The notes under the pieces are model-generated. The model was not told the DNA's origin. It worked only from the letters and a program-made list of their open reading frames with translations, and searched no databases. Below, one piece after another: positions 9,135 to 18,528 of a stretch of 64,000 nucleotides of DNA. A program made the translations under genes and the position numbers. Origin of the DNA: UBA4416 sp040387555 (GTDB lineage: Bacteria; Bacteroidota; Bacteroidia; B-17B0; Aurantibacillaceae); assembly GCA_040387555.1 (NCBI GenBank), contig JAZKDO010000005.1:372001-436000 (forward strand), written 5' to 3'. The first letter of the stretch is position 1; the number at the start of each line of letters is the position of its first letter.

Positions 9135-9222
9135 ATGTAAAATTACGGTTTTTAATCTAAAATAATGAAGATAAGTGTTGTTTTCACAACGATTATTAAT
9201 GAAAATTTATTGTAAAAACCTT

Positions 9223-9230
9223 TATATTTG
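9223..9230 (+). promoter_or_regulatory. -7 box upstream of proline dehydrogenase
   Basis: TATATTTG, an exact TAnnTTTG match. It lies inside the long open frame that begins at 9175, so transcription from it would only allow translation from the ATG at 9244. No -33 element at normal spacing was found, and the leader would be short (about 7 nt). Confidence 0.4.
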
Positions 9231-9243
9231 TCCCAAATTTCTT

Positions 9244-10401
9244 ATGATTTCTTTTGATAACACCGAAAATGCTTTTAAAGCAAAAACCAATTACGATTTA
9301 AATCGTGCCTATTGGTTATTTAAAATGGTTGGTAATCCTGCCCTGGTTAAATTAAGTGCAAAAATGGCGCCAATTGGATTAGTCATTGGTTTTAAAGGAC
9401 TTATTAAAAACACAATTTTTAAGCAGTTTGTGGGAGGAGAAACTATAACAGAGTGTGATAAAACCATAGAAGAATTAGGTAACTATAATATAGGTACAAT
9501 TTTAGATTATAGTGTTGAAGGTAAAGAAAGTGAAATAGATTTTGATGCATGTTGTAAGGAAACTATTGAAACCATTCATAAAGCGCGGAATAATAAATTC
9601 ATACCATTTTGTGTTTTTAAAGTTACAGGATTAGCAAGGTTTGATTTGTTAGAGAAAGTAAGTTCTGGTTCCGGTTTAACGGAAATGGAAGTAAAAGAAT
9701 ACACAAAAGTAAAACAACGCGTTCATTCTATTTGCAAAGAAGCACACACTGCTAATCAACCATTATTTATTGATGCTGAAGAAAGTTGGATTCAGCCTGC
9801 TATTGATGCTTTGGCAGATGAAAATATGGCCTTATTTAATAAAGAAAAAGCAATTGTGTATAATACATTTCAGTTGTATAGAAAAGACCGGCTGGAATTT
9901 TTGAAAACTACAATTGCTAAAGGCAAAGCTAACGGTTATCATATTGGCGCAAAATTGGTACGAGGTGCTTATATGGAAAAGGAAAGAGCACGCGCCATAG
10001 AAAAAAAGTACTCTTCTCCAATACAGGATTCTAAAGAAAAATCGGATATTGATTATAATGCTGCTTTAGATGAATGCGCTAAAAACATTAGCCTAATTGG
10101 TTTGTGTGCAGGAACGCATAATGAAAAGAGCAGTTTGTTTCTTGTAGAATTAATGAATAAATATGCTATTTCAAGTTCTGATAAACGCATTTTCTTTTCA
10201 CAATTGTTAGGCATGAGCGATCACATCAGTTATAATCTTGCTTTAGCAGGCTACAATGTAGCTAAGTATGTTCCATACGGCCCTGTAAAAGAAGTTTTGC
10301 CGTATTTGATTAGAAGGGCACAGGAAAACACCTCCGTAAAAGGTCAAACGGGTAGGGAACTAAGCTTGATCATAAAAGAGAAACAAAGAAGACGTCAATA
10401 A
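9244..10401 (+). CDS. Proline dehydrogenase
   Basis: FAD-dependent oxidation of proline to pyrroline-5-carboxylate, the first step of proline catabolism. The 385-residue single-domain enzyme starts at the ATG at 9244 (MISFDNTENAFKAKTN), where family members in this phylum start; the open frame extends upstream to 9175 but crosses a likely -7 box. Core signatures are GAKLVRGAYMEKERARA, the FAD/substrate region FFSQLLGMSDH, and the C-terminal YLIRRAQENTSV with the substrate-binding arginines. No fused P5C dehydrogenase is present, so the second step is encoded elsewhere. A bidirectional terminator starts at the stop codon. Confidence 0.93.
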   Translation: MISFDNTENAFKAKTNYDLNRAYWLFKMVGNPALVKLSAKMAPIGLVIGFKGLIKNTIFKQFVGGETITECDKTIEELGNYNIGTILDYSVEGKESEIDFDACCKETIETIHKARNNKFIPFCVFKVTGLARFDLLEKVSSGSGLTEMEVKEYTKVKQRVHSICKEAHTANQPLFIDAEESWIQPAIDALADENMALFNKEKAIVYNTFQLYRKDRLEFLKTTIAKGKANGYHIGAKLVRGAYMEKERARAIEKKYSSPIQDSKEKSDIDYNAALDECAKNISLIGLCAGTHNEKSSLFLVELMNKYAISSSDKRIFFSQLLGMSDHISYNLALAGYNVAKYVPYGPVKEVLPYLIRRAQENTSVKGQTGRELSLIIKEKQRRRQ

Positions 10402-10431
10402 AAAATCCCGAAGTATTACTTCGGGATTTTT
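10401..10431. terminator. Bidirectional terminator between proline dehydrogenase and porV
   Basis: A perfect 14-bp stem (10401-10414 with 10418-10431) around an ATT loop, with A and T ends that serve both strands. It overlaps the last base of the proline dehydrogenase stop codon. Confidence 0.9.
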
Positions 10432-10449
10432 ATTATCATTAAAATCTTA

Positions 10450-11721
10450 TTATTCTGTTGGTTTTGGAGTTTCTTTATTTTGCTCCTTGAATGCGTCAAA
10501 GTCAAAAGTTAAAGTGAATCGCAATGTATTTTGCAAAGGATTACGTTGGGTTATAGGAATTAGATATGCCATATCCAGTCCAAACACATTGTATCTTAAA
10601 CCAATTCCTGCGGTAAAAAATTTACGGTTACCTTTTGTTTTTGACTCATTAAAATAACCAGCCCTTACCGCAAAAGTTTTAGCGTACCAATATTCAAAAC
10701 CTATACTGTAATTAATCTCCCTCAATTCTTCTTTTCCTCCTCCCGGAGCATCATTAAAGGATTGTAACATCCCTTTAGCCACTCCAACATTTGGATCTTT
10801 TCCTGCAGCAATTACTTTTTCTCCTGTAGCAGGATCAATTGCATCATAAGGCGTTTCATTCCCAAGTGAATCTACTGCTTTTTGGTATACCGGTTGAGTT
10901 GGCACCAATAATTTATTTATGTCTCCATAAATACCGAATGTATTTGTTTCATCAACTTCAAATTTAAGTCCACCACCTAAACGCATATTAATAGGAATAA
11001 AATCCTTTTTCACGGAATAAGATAATTTCGAACCAATATTACTAACTACAAAACCTAAACTTGCAGTGGCATCCTTATCATTGATTTTTATTTTTTGTGA
11101 TTGGTAGTATAAACCAACATCAACTGCCGTAGATGTTCCAGGCTTAGTAGGCTGACCATTACTTAATGTATAGTTACCTGTTAAGTTAGAACGTACATAC
11201 CTTGCTGCTAATCCAGCTGAAAATGTTTTAGACAGTTTTTGTGAATATGCTAAGTCTAAAGCGAATTCATTTGGTCTGAACTGACCGGTAGTATTACCCA
11301 CAATATCAGTGAATGTAATATTTCCTAAAGAAAAATAACGAAGCGATGCTCCAATAGCTTGGGTTTTACTGATCTTGCCGTAACCTGCAACATAGTATAA
11401 ATAAATATCTGGAACTAATTGTTTTAACCATGGTGTGACAGAAATTGCGGCACCCCCTTTTTTTTCCGCAAAAATCATTTTAGCAACATTCCAATGAATA
11501 CTGTTGCCATCTGCTGGTGTAGCTGCTCCCACTTCGCCCATTCCACCTTGTTTAGAATCAGGGCATATCATTAAAAATGGAACTGCAGTAGTAATTGTGT
11601 TAACCCTTCCACTTAACTCCTGTGTAGTTAATGGTTTTGACGTTGTTGCACCATTTTGAGAAAATGTCTGGGCTGACAAAAGTACTCCTGTTCCAACTGT
11701 TCCTATAATTCGTTTTTGCAT
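10450..11721 (-). CDS. porV: T9SS outer-membrane protein PorV (LptO)
   Basis: A 423-residue FadL-like beta-barrel that shuttles T9SS cargo from the translocon to the PorU sortase. I place the start at the internal ATG at 11721 (MQKRIIGTVGTGVLLSAQTF, a signal peptide) rather than at 11754, because a -7 box lies at 11752-11759. The mature protein shows the family's PFLMICPDSKQGGMGEVGAA near the N-terminus, then NSIHWNVAKMIF, VTPWLKQLVPDIYLYYVAGY and GASLRYFSLGNI, and a barrel end of alternating strands with GIGLRYNVFGLDMAYLIP. It sits directly downstream of porU, an order known from Flavobacterium. Confidence 0.92.
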   Translation of the reverse strand: MQKRIIGTVGTGVLLSAQTFSQNGATTSKPLTTQELSGRVNTITTAVPFLMICPDSKQGGMGEVGAATPADGNSIHWNVAKMIFAEKKGGAAISVTPWLKQLVPDIYLYYVAGYGKISKTQAIGASLRYFSLGNITFTDIVGNTTGQFRPNEFALDLAYSQKLSKTFSAGLAARYVRSNLTGNYTLSNGQPTKPGTSTAVDVGLYYQSQKIKINDKDATASLGFVVSNIGSKLSYSVKKDFIPINMRLGGGLKFEVDETNTFGIYGDINKLLVPTQPVYQKAVDSLGNETPYDAIDPATGEKVIAAGKDPNVGVAKGMLQSFNDAPGGGKEELREINYSIGFEYWYAKTFAVRAGYFNESKTKGNRKFFTAGIGLRYNVFGLDMAYLIPITQRNPLQNTLRFTLTFDFDAFKEQNKETPKPTE

Positions 11722-11751
11722 AGTATTATCATTTTTGTAAAAAGAGAGCAT

Positions 11752-11759
11752 CAAAGATA
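11752..11759 (-). promoter_or_regulatory. -7 box of porV
   Basis: The minus strand reads TATCTTTG, an exact match to the Bacteroidota -7 consensus. It lies in the short gap between the porU stop (11763) and the porV start (11721), about 30 nt before the ATG. porV may therefore be transcribed independently of porU. Confidence 0.5.
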
Positions 11760-11762
11760 TAA

Positions 11763-14700
11763 TTAATTTAGAATTACTAATTTTTCAATTTTATCAGCTT
11801 TTTTCTTCGCACCATCGGTTACTGAAACTCTATAAATATAAACACCTCTAGCTAATTTATCGCCATATTCATCTTTCCCATCCCATTCTATTCCATCAAA
11901 ACGGAACCCTTCGTTATTTATTGTTTTGTTAATGGATTTTACAACCTTTCCTGATATTGTATAAACTTGAATTAAAACTTTTAAAGAAACGCAACACTGA
12001 TTGTGTTCAATAAAAAACTTGGTATTTGAAGTAAATGGATTTGGATAATTTAATATGTGTGTTAATGCTAATTCAGCCTGACTTGATACTACAAAATCAG
12101 TAGTGGTTGAAGTCGAATTATTTTGCACATCCCAAACCTTTAGGCTTAATGTATGATTTCCCTCAGATAATTCATTTAATGGGTACCTGATTTTTCCGGA
12201 TTGATAAGTATTGAGATCCGATACATAATAGTCATTCAAAATGATTGGTTTACTGGTATTTGCATCTAACACAGCCACTAAATCGTGCCCAATACCACTT
12301 CCAATAGTGTTGATTCCACTAACATCTGTTATTTCTGCAAATATTTTTGGATTTTCATTTGTTGTTCCTCCAGAAACGAATTTTTTATCATTCATAAACA
12401 AACTAACATTAGGGCCTTGGTTATCAACAATTGCATTTATATTAGAACCACCAATCACCACTTTATCATAATACCCATTAGCATCATTAATTCCATTGTG
12501 AGCATAATAACTTATTTTGCCTTTTCCAAAATTATAAGTAATGTCTTTCGGCACTAAAAAAGAAAAAGAAAATTCACCATTTGTTACTTCAGATTTTCCT
12601 TTGTAAATTATATTTTTTTGTAATGGAAAGGATATAATATTGGAACCTGCGTCATTTTTTAGTGTATATATAGTTGCTTCTTTATCAAACACTGTGGGGT
12701 ATACAACACCATTGAAATTAGTTAATTTACTTCCATTTTTATCGCCCACGTATCCTGTAACATTTACAAGTGACAGAGCTCTTAACGTATCACTTGAGGT
12801 TCCTGTTACAATTTGGGAGTTAATAGTAGATGTAAAAACTTTTTGCTCGGGATATGATAATCTTAAAGCAGGATCACCAAGTATGACAAAATTTCTGTAT
12901 TGTTCATTGGTTCCAATCTGGCGTTTTGTTAGTTTATATATATCACCAATGTGGGGCATCTTTCCGTTTGTTAAAGGACTTAATGCGTAATTATAGAAAG
13001 CTGTATTTAAAATAAAATTTAGCCCCGAAAACGCCAGTCTTACAGTAGTCATTAAAGCAATTGCTCCACCTTGCTCGTTTAATAAACAATATTCTCCGGC
13101 AGATGTTCTATCAGGATCATCAAACCTGCTAAACTCACAAGTAGCTGTTACCATCAAGGGTAAATTGTTTTTATTTTTCCAATTTAAGATCTGTGACACT
13201 TCAACAATTCTTTCCTCTGCTAAACCTAATTCCCCACCGTGGCCGGTATAATTGACAATTAAAGCTCCTTTTTCCATTCTTTTATTCAGATCATTATTAG
13301 CATCAGGATAACGGTTGCCACCTGGCGTCGAAGTTTGAACATAAGAATCTAAAAATATTTTGTCGACATTATAATTTTTATCACTATTATAAACTTTATT
13401 TGCTAAAAAATTTGCCTGGGTAATATGTTCATTATTATCTTCATCATCACCTATAAAACATAACCAGTTTCTCCAATCACCCTGAGGGTAATCATTTTCA
13501 GCCGTAGTGCATGAACTTTCAATTGCATTTACATTAAAGGCGAAGTTACGTTTATAATAATGCTCAACTTTATTTGTAACAGCTATTGCCTCTGATTTGT
13601 TTTTTACCGGGAACCGTCCAACACCGATATCTACAAGGTCAATACCGTCACTTTGCAAATCACCTTCATTATCGTCCATCAATCCAAAATAATCATCAGT
13701 AACAAATGAGCTAATATATGATGAAGAATTAGGCGTTTCATAAGTGGGTATCAAGGCGGTATTACCACTACCATTTATGTTTTTATTCTTGTAAGAGCCG
13801 TCACCTAATAATAATAAATATTTTGTTGCCAACTTAGGATCGGATGGTCTTTTGTAAAGCATTTTTACGAAATCTCTAATTCCACCAATATCAGGTGTAC
13901 CAGAAGAAAATTCGTTGTAAACTTCTTGTGTGGTTGCTATAGCATAGGTTAATGTGTCGTAAGTTTCATGAATAGTAGCAATTTTCCGGGCTTCAGATAA
14001 AAAAGAGGGATGAGTAATAATTACAAAATCTGCCTGAAGAATGGAATGAAGGTTTTGATTTGGAATTAATCCATAGGCTTTAGGAGTATAAGCCTGAGAG
14101 TTTATAAACATGCAAAATTCTTTTAAAGAATCAGAAGAGGTAGTAAAATCAAGAGTATTACTATTAGTGTTATACAATTGTTCTTTTACATTTAATGGAT
14201 CTGTAACATCCCAAATGAGAGGAGGAACACCACTATTGTTAGTCAATAAGTATTTCGCAAACGTATTTGGACCTTTAACAACTCTATGGTCTCTGAAATT
14301 AAATTGTGATTGATTAAAAACTAATTTTCTTCGGCAATTGAATATAATTTTGTCTAACCAACCAGTTGCTTGAGATGTTGTTTTGGATATGGTAACAGAT
14401 AAATAGGAGTTGCTTAGAAGGCCACCGTTTATACCTTCGCCGTAATAACCAACATCCGCTAAATAAGATGAGACGTTTGTAGGTATACAAGTGAATGTAA
14501 ATGCGCCGTTATTAAAATTTACAGAATAACTTGATACCAGTCCGCTTCTGGATAAAACGCCCGCTTTAACATATACACTATCACCAATTACTGCATCAGG
14601 AATCATAAAAGGGAAGGTATATGAAGAGATATGGTCGAATTTTTCACCATAAAATTCTCTTCCGCTTTTTACTAAATTGGTTGAATTTAACTCATGAAAC

Positions 14701-15674
14701 CCAAAATAATCTTGAGAATTTGTTGTTGTATTTGAACTATTCCCAGAGGAGTTTTGAGTATTAACTCTTTTTCCTGCACCTAAATCTACTGTAATAAAAT
14801 AAAATGAAGTATCGCTAAAATAATGCATTTGATGATCAAAAAGCATGGTTGAATCAGACCCATTTTTCCATTTATCAGTACTCTGTCCATAAAAGAGAAG
14901 ATAGTCATTGGCATCAAAAGTTCCATCATTTTCTCCCACAACAACAATTGAGTTTTCCTGCAAATCATCATATCGGAAATCAGCATTTTTTTCAGAAATT
15001 AATTTTCCACCATTACCATACACTCTTATATTTTGTGGATTTAGGGCTGACATATCTAGCCCTAATCCCGTTAAAAACGTTTTATTAATTTTATATATCC
15101 CTTCTTCCGTAACCCCTATTTTATACCATTTTCCAGTTGATAAAACAGAAGTCGTTACTGTTGTTCTTTTATTATTTTTAAATTGATTGCCATTAAGTGA
15201 GGAATTATTGTTTTGCGAACTCCACTTGGGAGAATAGGATTTTAGGAATTCATATTTATTGGTGCTTTGATTTAATCTGATCGGAATTACTTTAGCATAT
15301 ACTACATTTTCCTGCCCTGATTTGCCTAAAGAAAAGGTTATTTCAAAATTGGATGTAATACGATGTTTAAACTCTGATACAAACTCAATTTCTTTTGAGG
15401 TTAACTCTCTGGTAAAAATATTTTCAAGTTCGAAAGATGGAATAAAGGAATTTTGTGAAGTATAATTTTCTAAATAATAAGGCAAGTTATTTAAATGATG
15501 ATCGCGATGGGTTTTCTCTAAAAAAAAAGTTGGATCTAAAGGTGACTCTAGTTCAGTATTTTTTATCAAATTATTTTTCTCTAAAGGCTGTTTAGTTATC
15601 TGAGCATAACTGAAAGAACAGCAAGAAAATAATAAAACTAAAATAATTAGGTTAGATTTAGTGATAGATAGCAT
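11763..15674 (-). CDS. porU: T9SS sortase PorU (gingipain-type C25 peptidase fold)
   Basis: A 1303-residue exported protein with a signal peptide (LIILVLLFSCCSFSYAQ). The central C25 peptidase-like domain spans about residues 540-960. The catalytic pair is visible as His812 in NYTGHGGELG and Cys846 in VTATCEFSRFDDP. PorU removes the C-terminal signal of T9SS cargo and attaches it to surface lipid. Downstream are Ig-like strands and a C-terminal FlgD-like/sorting-type domain (YPNPFTSNTKFFIEHNQ ... GVYIYRVSVTDGAKKKADKI). The size matches PorU homologues of 1100-1300 residues. It is divergent from the sprF-like gene, with 131 nt between them for promoters. Confidence 0.94.
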   Translation of the reverse strand: MLSITKSNLIILVLLFSCCSFSYAQITKQPLEKNNLIKNTELESPLDPTFFLEKTHRDHHLNNLPYYLENYTSQNSFIPSFELENIFTRELTSKEIEFVSEFKHRITSNFEITFSLGKSGQENVVYAKVIPIRLNQSTNKYEFLKSYSPKWSSQNNNSSLNGNQFKNNKRTTVTTSVLSTGKWYKIGVTEEGIYKINKTFLTGLGLDMSALNPQNIRVYGNGGKLISEKNADFRYDDLQENSIVVVGENDGTFDANDYLLFYGQSTDKWKNGSDSTMLFDHQMHYFSDTSFYFITVDLGAGKRVNTQNSSGNSSNTTTNSQDYFGFHELNSTNLVKSGREFYGEKFDHISSYTFPFMIPDAVIGDSVYVKAGVLSRSGLVSSYSVNFNNGAFTFTCIPTNVSSYLADVGYYGEGINGGLLSNSYLSVTISKTTSQATGWLDKIIFNCRRKLVFNQSQFNFRDHRVVKGPNTFAKYLLTNNSGVPPLIWDVTDPLNVKEQLYNTNSNTLDFTTSSDSLKEFCMFINSQAYTPKAYGLIPNQNLHSILQADFVIITHPSFLSEARKIATIHETYDTLTYAIATTQEVYNEFSSGTPDIGGIRDFVKMLYKRPSDPKLATKYLLLLGDGSYKNKNINGSGNTALIPTYETPNSSSYISSFVTDDYFGLMDDNEGDLQSDGIDLVDIGVGRFPVKNKSEAIAVTNKVEHYYKRNFAFNVNAIESSCTTAENDYPQGDWRNWLCFIGDDEDNNEHITQANFLANKVYNSDKNYNVDKIFLDSYVQTSTPGGNRYPDANNDLNKRMEKGALIVNYTGHGGELGLAEERIVEVSQILNWKNKNNLPLMVTATCEFSRFDDPDRTSAGEYCLLNEQGGAIALMTTVRLAFSGLNFILNTAFYNYALSPLTNGKMPHIGDIYKLTKRQIGTNEQYRNFVILGDPALRLSYPEQKVFTSTINSQIVTGTSSDTLRALSLVNVTGYVGDKNGSKLTNFNGVVYPTVFDKEATIYTLKNDAGSNIISFPLQKNIIYKGKSEVTNGEFSFSFLVPKDITYNFGKGKISYYAHNGINDANGYYDKVVIGGSNINAIVDNQGPNVSLFMNDKKFVSGGTTNENPKIFAEITDVSGINTIGSGIGHDLVAVLDANTSKPIILNDYYVSDLNTYQSGKIRYPLNELSEGNHTLSLKVWDVQNNSTSTTTDFVVSSQAELALTHILNYPNPFTSNTKFFIEHNQCCVSLKVLIQVYTISGKVVKSINKTINNEGFRFDGIEWDGKDEYGDKLARGVYIYRVSVTDGAKKKADKIEKLVILN

Positions 15675-15764
15675 TTGCTCGAACTTTTAGTAAATATAAT
15701 CCTTAAAACGGCAAAGAAAATAAAATATTGTTGCATAAAAATTTTTATTTTTGAAATTAGAAGT

Positions 15765-15772
15765 TATATTTG
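15765..15772 (+). promoter_or_regulatory. -7 box upstream of the sprF/porP-like gene
   Basis: TATATTTG, 33 nt before the ATG at 15806. A second TAnnTTTG match (TATTTTTG) lies at 15746-15753. Neither has a TTTG at the ideal distance, so which one is used is open. Confidence 0.4.
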
Positions 15773-15805
15773 TGATTAGGAATAGATTTAGTAAAATAAC
15801 TTTAC

Positions 15806-16759
15806 ATGGCGAAAAAACTGATATTATTACTCACATTTGTTTGTGTTTCCGGAATTTTGCAAGACTTGCATGCTCAAGACCCTCAATTTACGCAGTTTTA
15901 TGCAAACCCATTATATCTAAATCCTGCTTTTGCCGGAACGGCAAGATGTCCCCGTATTTGCATGAATTACAGAAATCAGTGGCCTAATTTATCAGGAACT
16001 TATGTAACATATAGCGCATCATACGACCAGCATATTGATGCTATAAGTGGGGGTTTAGGAATAATTGTAACACAGGATGATCAGGCTCACGGAACTTTAA
16101 AGTCTACAAATGCCAGCTTAATATACTCTTATCTATTGCCTGTAACACGAGAGTTTTCTATCAAAGCAGGATTGCAGGCTGGTTTTTTTCAAAAATCATT
16201 AGATCGTACAAAACTTAATTTTGGAGATATGATTGATGCAAGAAGAGGTTTTGTTTGGAATACAAATGAGATTATTCCAGCGCAAAATAAATCAAATCTG
16301 GATTTTTCAGCAGGTTTATTAGGTTATAGCAAGCGTTATTTTGTCGGATTTTCAGCTCATCACATAACGCAACCCGATGAAGGACTTCAAGGCCCATCAA
16401 AACTGCCATTAAAAATTACAGGCCATGCAGGTGCTATTATTCCTTTAGAAAAAGGTAATGAGTCGTTCATTTCACCTAATGTGTTATTTCAACAGCAACA
16501 AAACTTTACCCAGTTAAATTTAGGTTTGTATTTTGTTAAGGGAAGTTTTGTAGGAGGGTTATGGTACAGAAATTCTGATGCATTTATTGTATTGATAGGT
16601 CTTCAAACTGACCATTTAAAAGTGGGGTACAGTTATGATGTAACAACATCAAAGTTGTCCAGTAATACAGCTGGTTCACATGAAGTTTCTCTTCAAATTC
16701 AATTTGAGTGCCGCCCTAAGAAGAAAAAATACAGAACAATAAGTTGTCCGTCATTCTAA
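15806..16759 (+). CDS. PorP/SprF-family outer-membrane protein
   Basis: A 317-residue protein. After a signal peptide ending in LHAQ it shows the family hallmark DPQFTQFYANPLYLNPAFAG, then the conserved NYRNQWP and YSASYDQHIDAISGGLGI. Alternating barrel strands run to a basic tail (ECRPKKKKYRTI). PorP/SprF proteins are T9SS-associated outer-membrane barrels; some are core (PorP), and others (SprF) serve one partner adhesin such as SprB. Here it sits 59 nt upstream of gldJ, not next to an adhesin, which suggests a role in the core machine or gliding. Paralogues are usually numerous, so I leave the symbol blank. Confidence 0.88.
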   Translation: MAKKLILLLTFVCVSGILQDLHAQDPQFTQFYANPLYLNPAFAGTARCPRICMNYRNQWPNLSGTYVTYSASYDQHIDAISGGLGIIVTQDDQAHGTLKSTNASLIYSYLLPVTREFSIKAGLQAGFFQKSLDRTKLNFGDMIDARRGFVWNTNEIIPAQNKSNLDFSAGLLGYSKRYFVGFSAHHITQPDEGLQGPSKLPLKITGHAGAIIPLEKGNESFISPNVLFQQQQNFTQLNLGLYFVKGSFVGGLWYRNSDAFIVLIGLQTDHLKVGYSYDVTTSKLSSNTAGSHEVSLQIQFECRPKKKKYRTISCPSF

Positions 16760-16818
16760 AAATAATTTGTAACCTTTTTGTTAATTAACCGTTATAGCCT
16801 TAAATTAAATATCAAAAC

Positions 16819-18465
16819 ATGAAGTTCAATTTCATTAAAAGTCGAAAATCACTTGCAATTATCCTATCGGTTTTTGCTGTATCTTGTGGTATGGAGCGTT
16901 CACCGGTTACCGGTTGGTCATATAATGATCCTGATAATGGAGGTTTCGAAAAAATGCCTTATGAAGAACAGGAAACCGGCCCAGGATTAGTTTTAATCGA
17001 AGGCGGGTCATTTTCTATGGGACGTAACGAAACAGATGTTACTTATGAATGGAATAATGTTCCTCGTCGAGTAACCGTTTCTTCTTTTTATATGGATGAG
17101 ACTGAAGTAAGTAATTTCTCTTATTTAGAGTATTTGTGGTGGACAAACCGTGTATTTGGCCCAACTTTCCCGGATATTTATTATAAAGCGCTTCCTGATA
17201 CATTGGTTTGGAGAGAGAAATTAGCCTATAATGAACCTTACGTAGAATATTATTTGCGTCACCCTTCATACAGAGATTATCCAGTAGTTGGTATTAACTG
17301 GTTGCAAGCCAATGAATTTTGTGCCTGGAGAACTGACCGCGTTAACGAATTCATCTTAATACGTGAAGGATTATTAGATCATGTACCAAATCCTTCTGAT
17401 CAGGATTACTTTAGTACTGAAGCTTATTTGTCTGGAAAATGGCAAGGACAGCTAAAACAAAAATTACCATCCTTTGATGAACAAAATCCTGAAAGAGATG
17501 TGAAAATGGAAGATGGTATCTTTTTACCGAAATACCGTTTACCGACAGAAGCTGAATGGGAATACGCCGCTTACGGTTTAATTGGTAACACAATCGGGGA
17601 ACGTATTACTGACAGAAGAATATATCCTTGGAATGGACATGGTGTTCGTAACTCCGATGAAAAATATATTGGACAAATTGCTGCAAACTTTGTTCGTGGC
17701 AGTGGAGATATGATGGGTACTGCAGGATTCTTAAATGATAATGCTGATGTTACAGCCCCTGTTTATTCATACTGGCCAAATGATTACGGCTTATATAACA
17801 TGGCAGGTAATGTATCAGAGTGGGTAATGGATGTTTACAGAGCGAGCACTGCTCAGGATGCTGATGAATTCAGACCTTTCCGTGGTAACGTTTTTGTTAC
17901 TCAGGTAAAAGATAGTACTGATAACTCTATTTCAACAAACGTTGACGGACCTGTTTTCCAGAAATTCAAACATAAAGTAAATGCTCCATCTGTGCATGGT
18001 GTGAGTCAGGAAACTTCTGAAGTTACGGATAGCGTATTAACTGTTTTGACGCAGGATGCGCAAGAATATAAAAATGCGCCGTCTGATGGTAAATCTGATA
18101 TTCCCGGTCGTGTAAAATGGAGAGAAGTAACTTCTGCAATTTCTTCAGATAATTTAGATGAAAGAAGAAACTACAAAACATCGGATTATATCAGTTATTT
18201 GGATGGTGATGTGAATTCAAGTTTATATTATACGGAAGGTGAAGATGCTTACGGTGAAAGAGCAGACAAGTTAATGTATGAATATGCAAAGACATCATTA
18301 ATTAATGATAAGGCACGTGTTTACAAAGGCGGTAGCTGGAGAGACAGAGCATATTGGTTAAATCCGGGCACACGTCGTTATTTAGATCAAAGACAAGCTA
18401 CTGCTTATATTGGTTTTAGATGTGCAATGGTTAGAGTTGGTAGTCCGGTTGGATTAGGAAAATAA
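16819..18465 (+). CDS. gldJ: Gliding-motility lipoprotein GldJ
   Basis: A 548-residue lipoprotein. The signal peptide ends in VFAVSC with lipidated Cys23. The body is a sulfatase-modifying-factor (FGE) fold: GLVLIEGGSFSMGRNE at about 55-70, FYMDETEVSNFSYLEYL, VVGINWLQANEFCAWR, YRLPTEAEWEYAAYG, NMAGNVSEWVMDVYR, and the C-terminal KGGSWRDRAYW...YIGFRCAMVRV. GldJ, a paralogue of GldK, is needed for gliding and stabilises the GldK/T9SS ring. The order porV-porU / gldJ-murF matches that of gliding Bacteroidota. The enzymatic Cys pair of true FGE is not evident, consistent with a structural role. Confidence 0.92.
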   Translation: MKFNFIKSRKSLAIILSVFAVSCGMERSPVTGWSYNDPDNGGFEKMPYEEQETGPGLVLIEGGSFSMGRNETDVTYEWNNVPRRVTVSSFYMDETEVSNFSYLEYLWWTNRVFGPTFPDIYYKALPDTLVWREKLAYNEPYVEYYLRHPSYRDYPVVGINWLQANEFCAWRTDRVNEFILIREGLLDHVPNPSDQDYFSTEAYLSGKWQGQLKQKLPSFDEQNPERDVKMEDGIFLPKYRLPTEAEWEYAAYGLIGNTIGERITDRRIYPWNGHGVRNSDEKYIGQIAANFVRGSGDMMGTAGFLNDNADVTAPVYSYWPNDYGLYNMAGNVSEWVMDVYRASTAQDADEFRPFRGNVFVTQVKDSTDNSISTNVDGPVFQKFKHKVNAPSVHGVSQETSEVTDSVLTVLTQDAQEYKNAPSDGKSDIPGRVKWREVTSAISSDNLDERRNYKTSDYISYLDGDVNSSLYYTEGEDAYGERADKLMYEYAKTSLINDKARVYKGGSWRDRAYWLNPGTRRYLDQRQATAYIGFRCAMVRVGSPVGLGK

Positions 18466-18470
18466 ATTTG
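18463..18470 (+). promoter_or_regulatory. Possible -7 box for murF overlapping the gldJ stop codon
   Basis: TAAATTTG matches TAnnTTTG, and its first three bases are the gldJ TAA. A TTG at 18437-18439 lies 23 nt upstream. If used, transcription would begin near 18477, just before the terminator hairpin, placing that hairpin in the murF 5' leader. Confidence 0.3.
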
Positions 18471-18483
18471 TTGAAAACTATAT

Positions 18484-18517
18484 AAAGAGCCCTCCCGACT
18501 ACTCGGGAGGGCTCTTT
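18484..18517 (+). terminator. Strong terminator hairpin between gldJ and murF
   Basis: A perfect 15-bp, GC-rich stem pairs 18484-18498 with 18503-18517 around a CTAC loop and is followed by ATTTTT. It lies 18 nt after the gldJ stop and only 11 nt before the murF ATG, leaving no room for a separate murF promoter downstream of it. Confidence 0.9.
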
Positions 18518-18528
18518 ATTTTTAAGCC

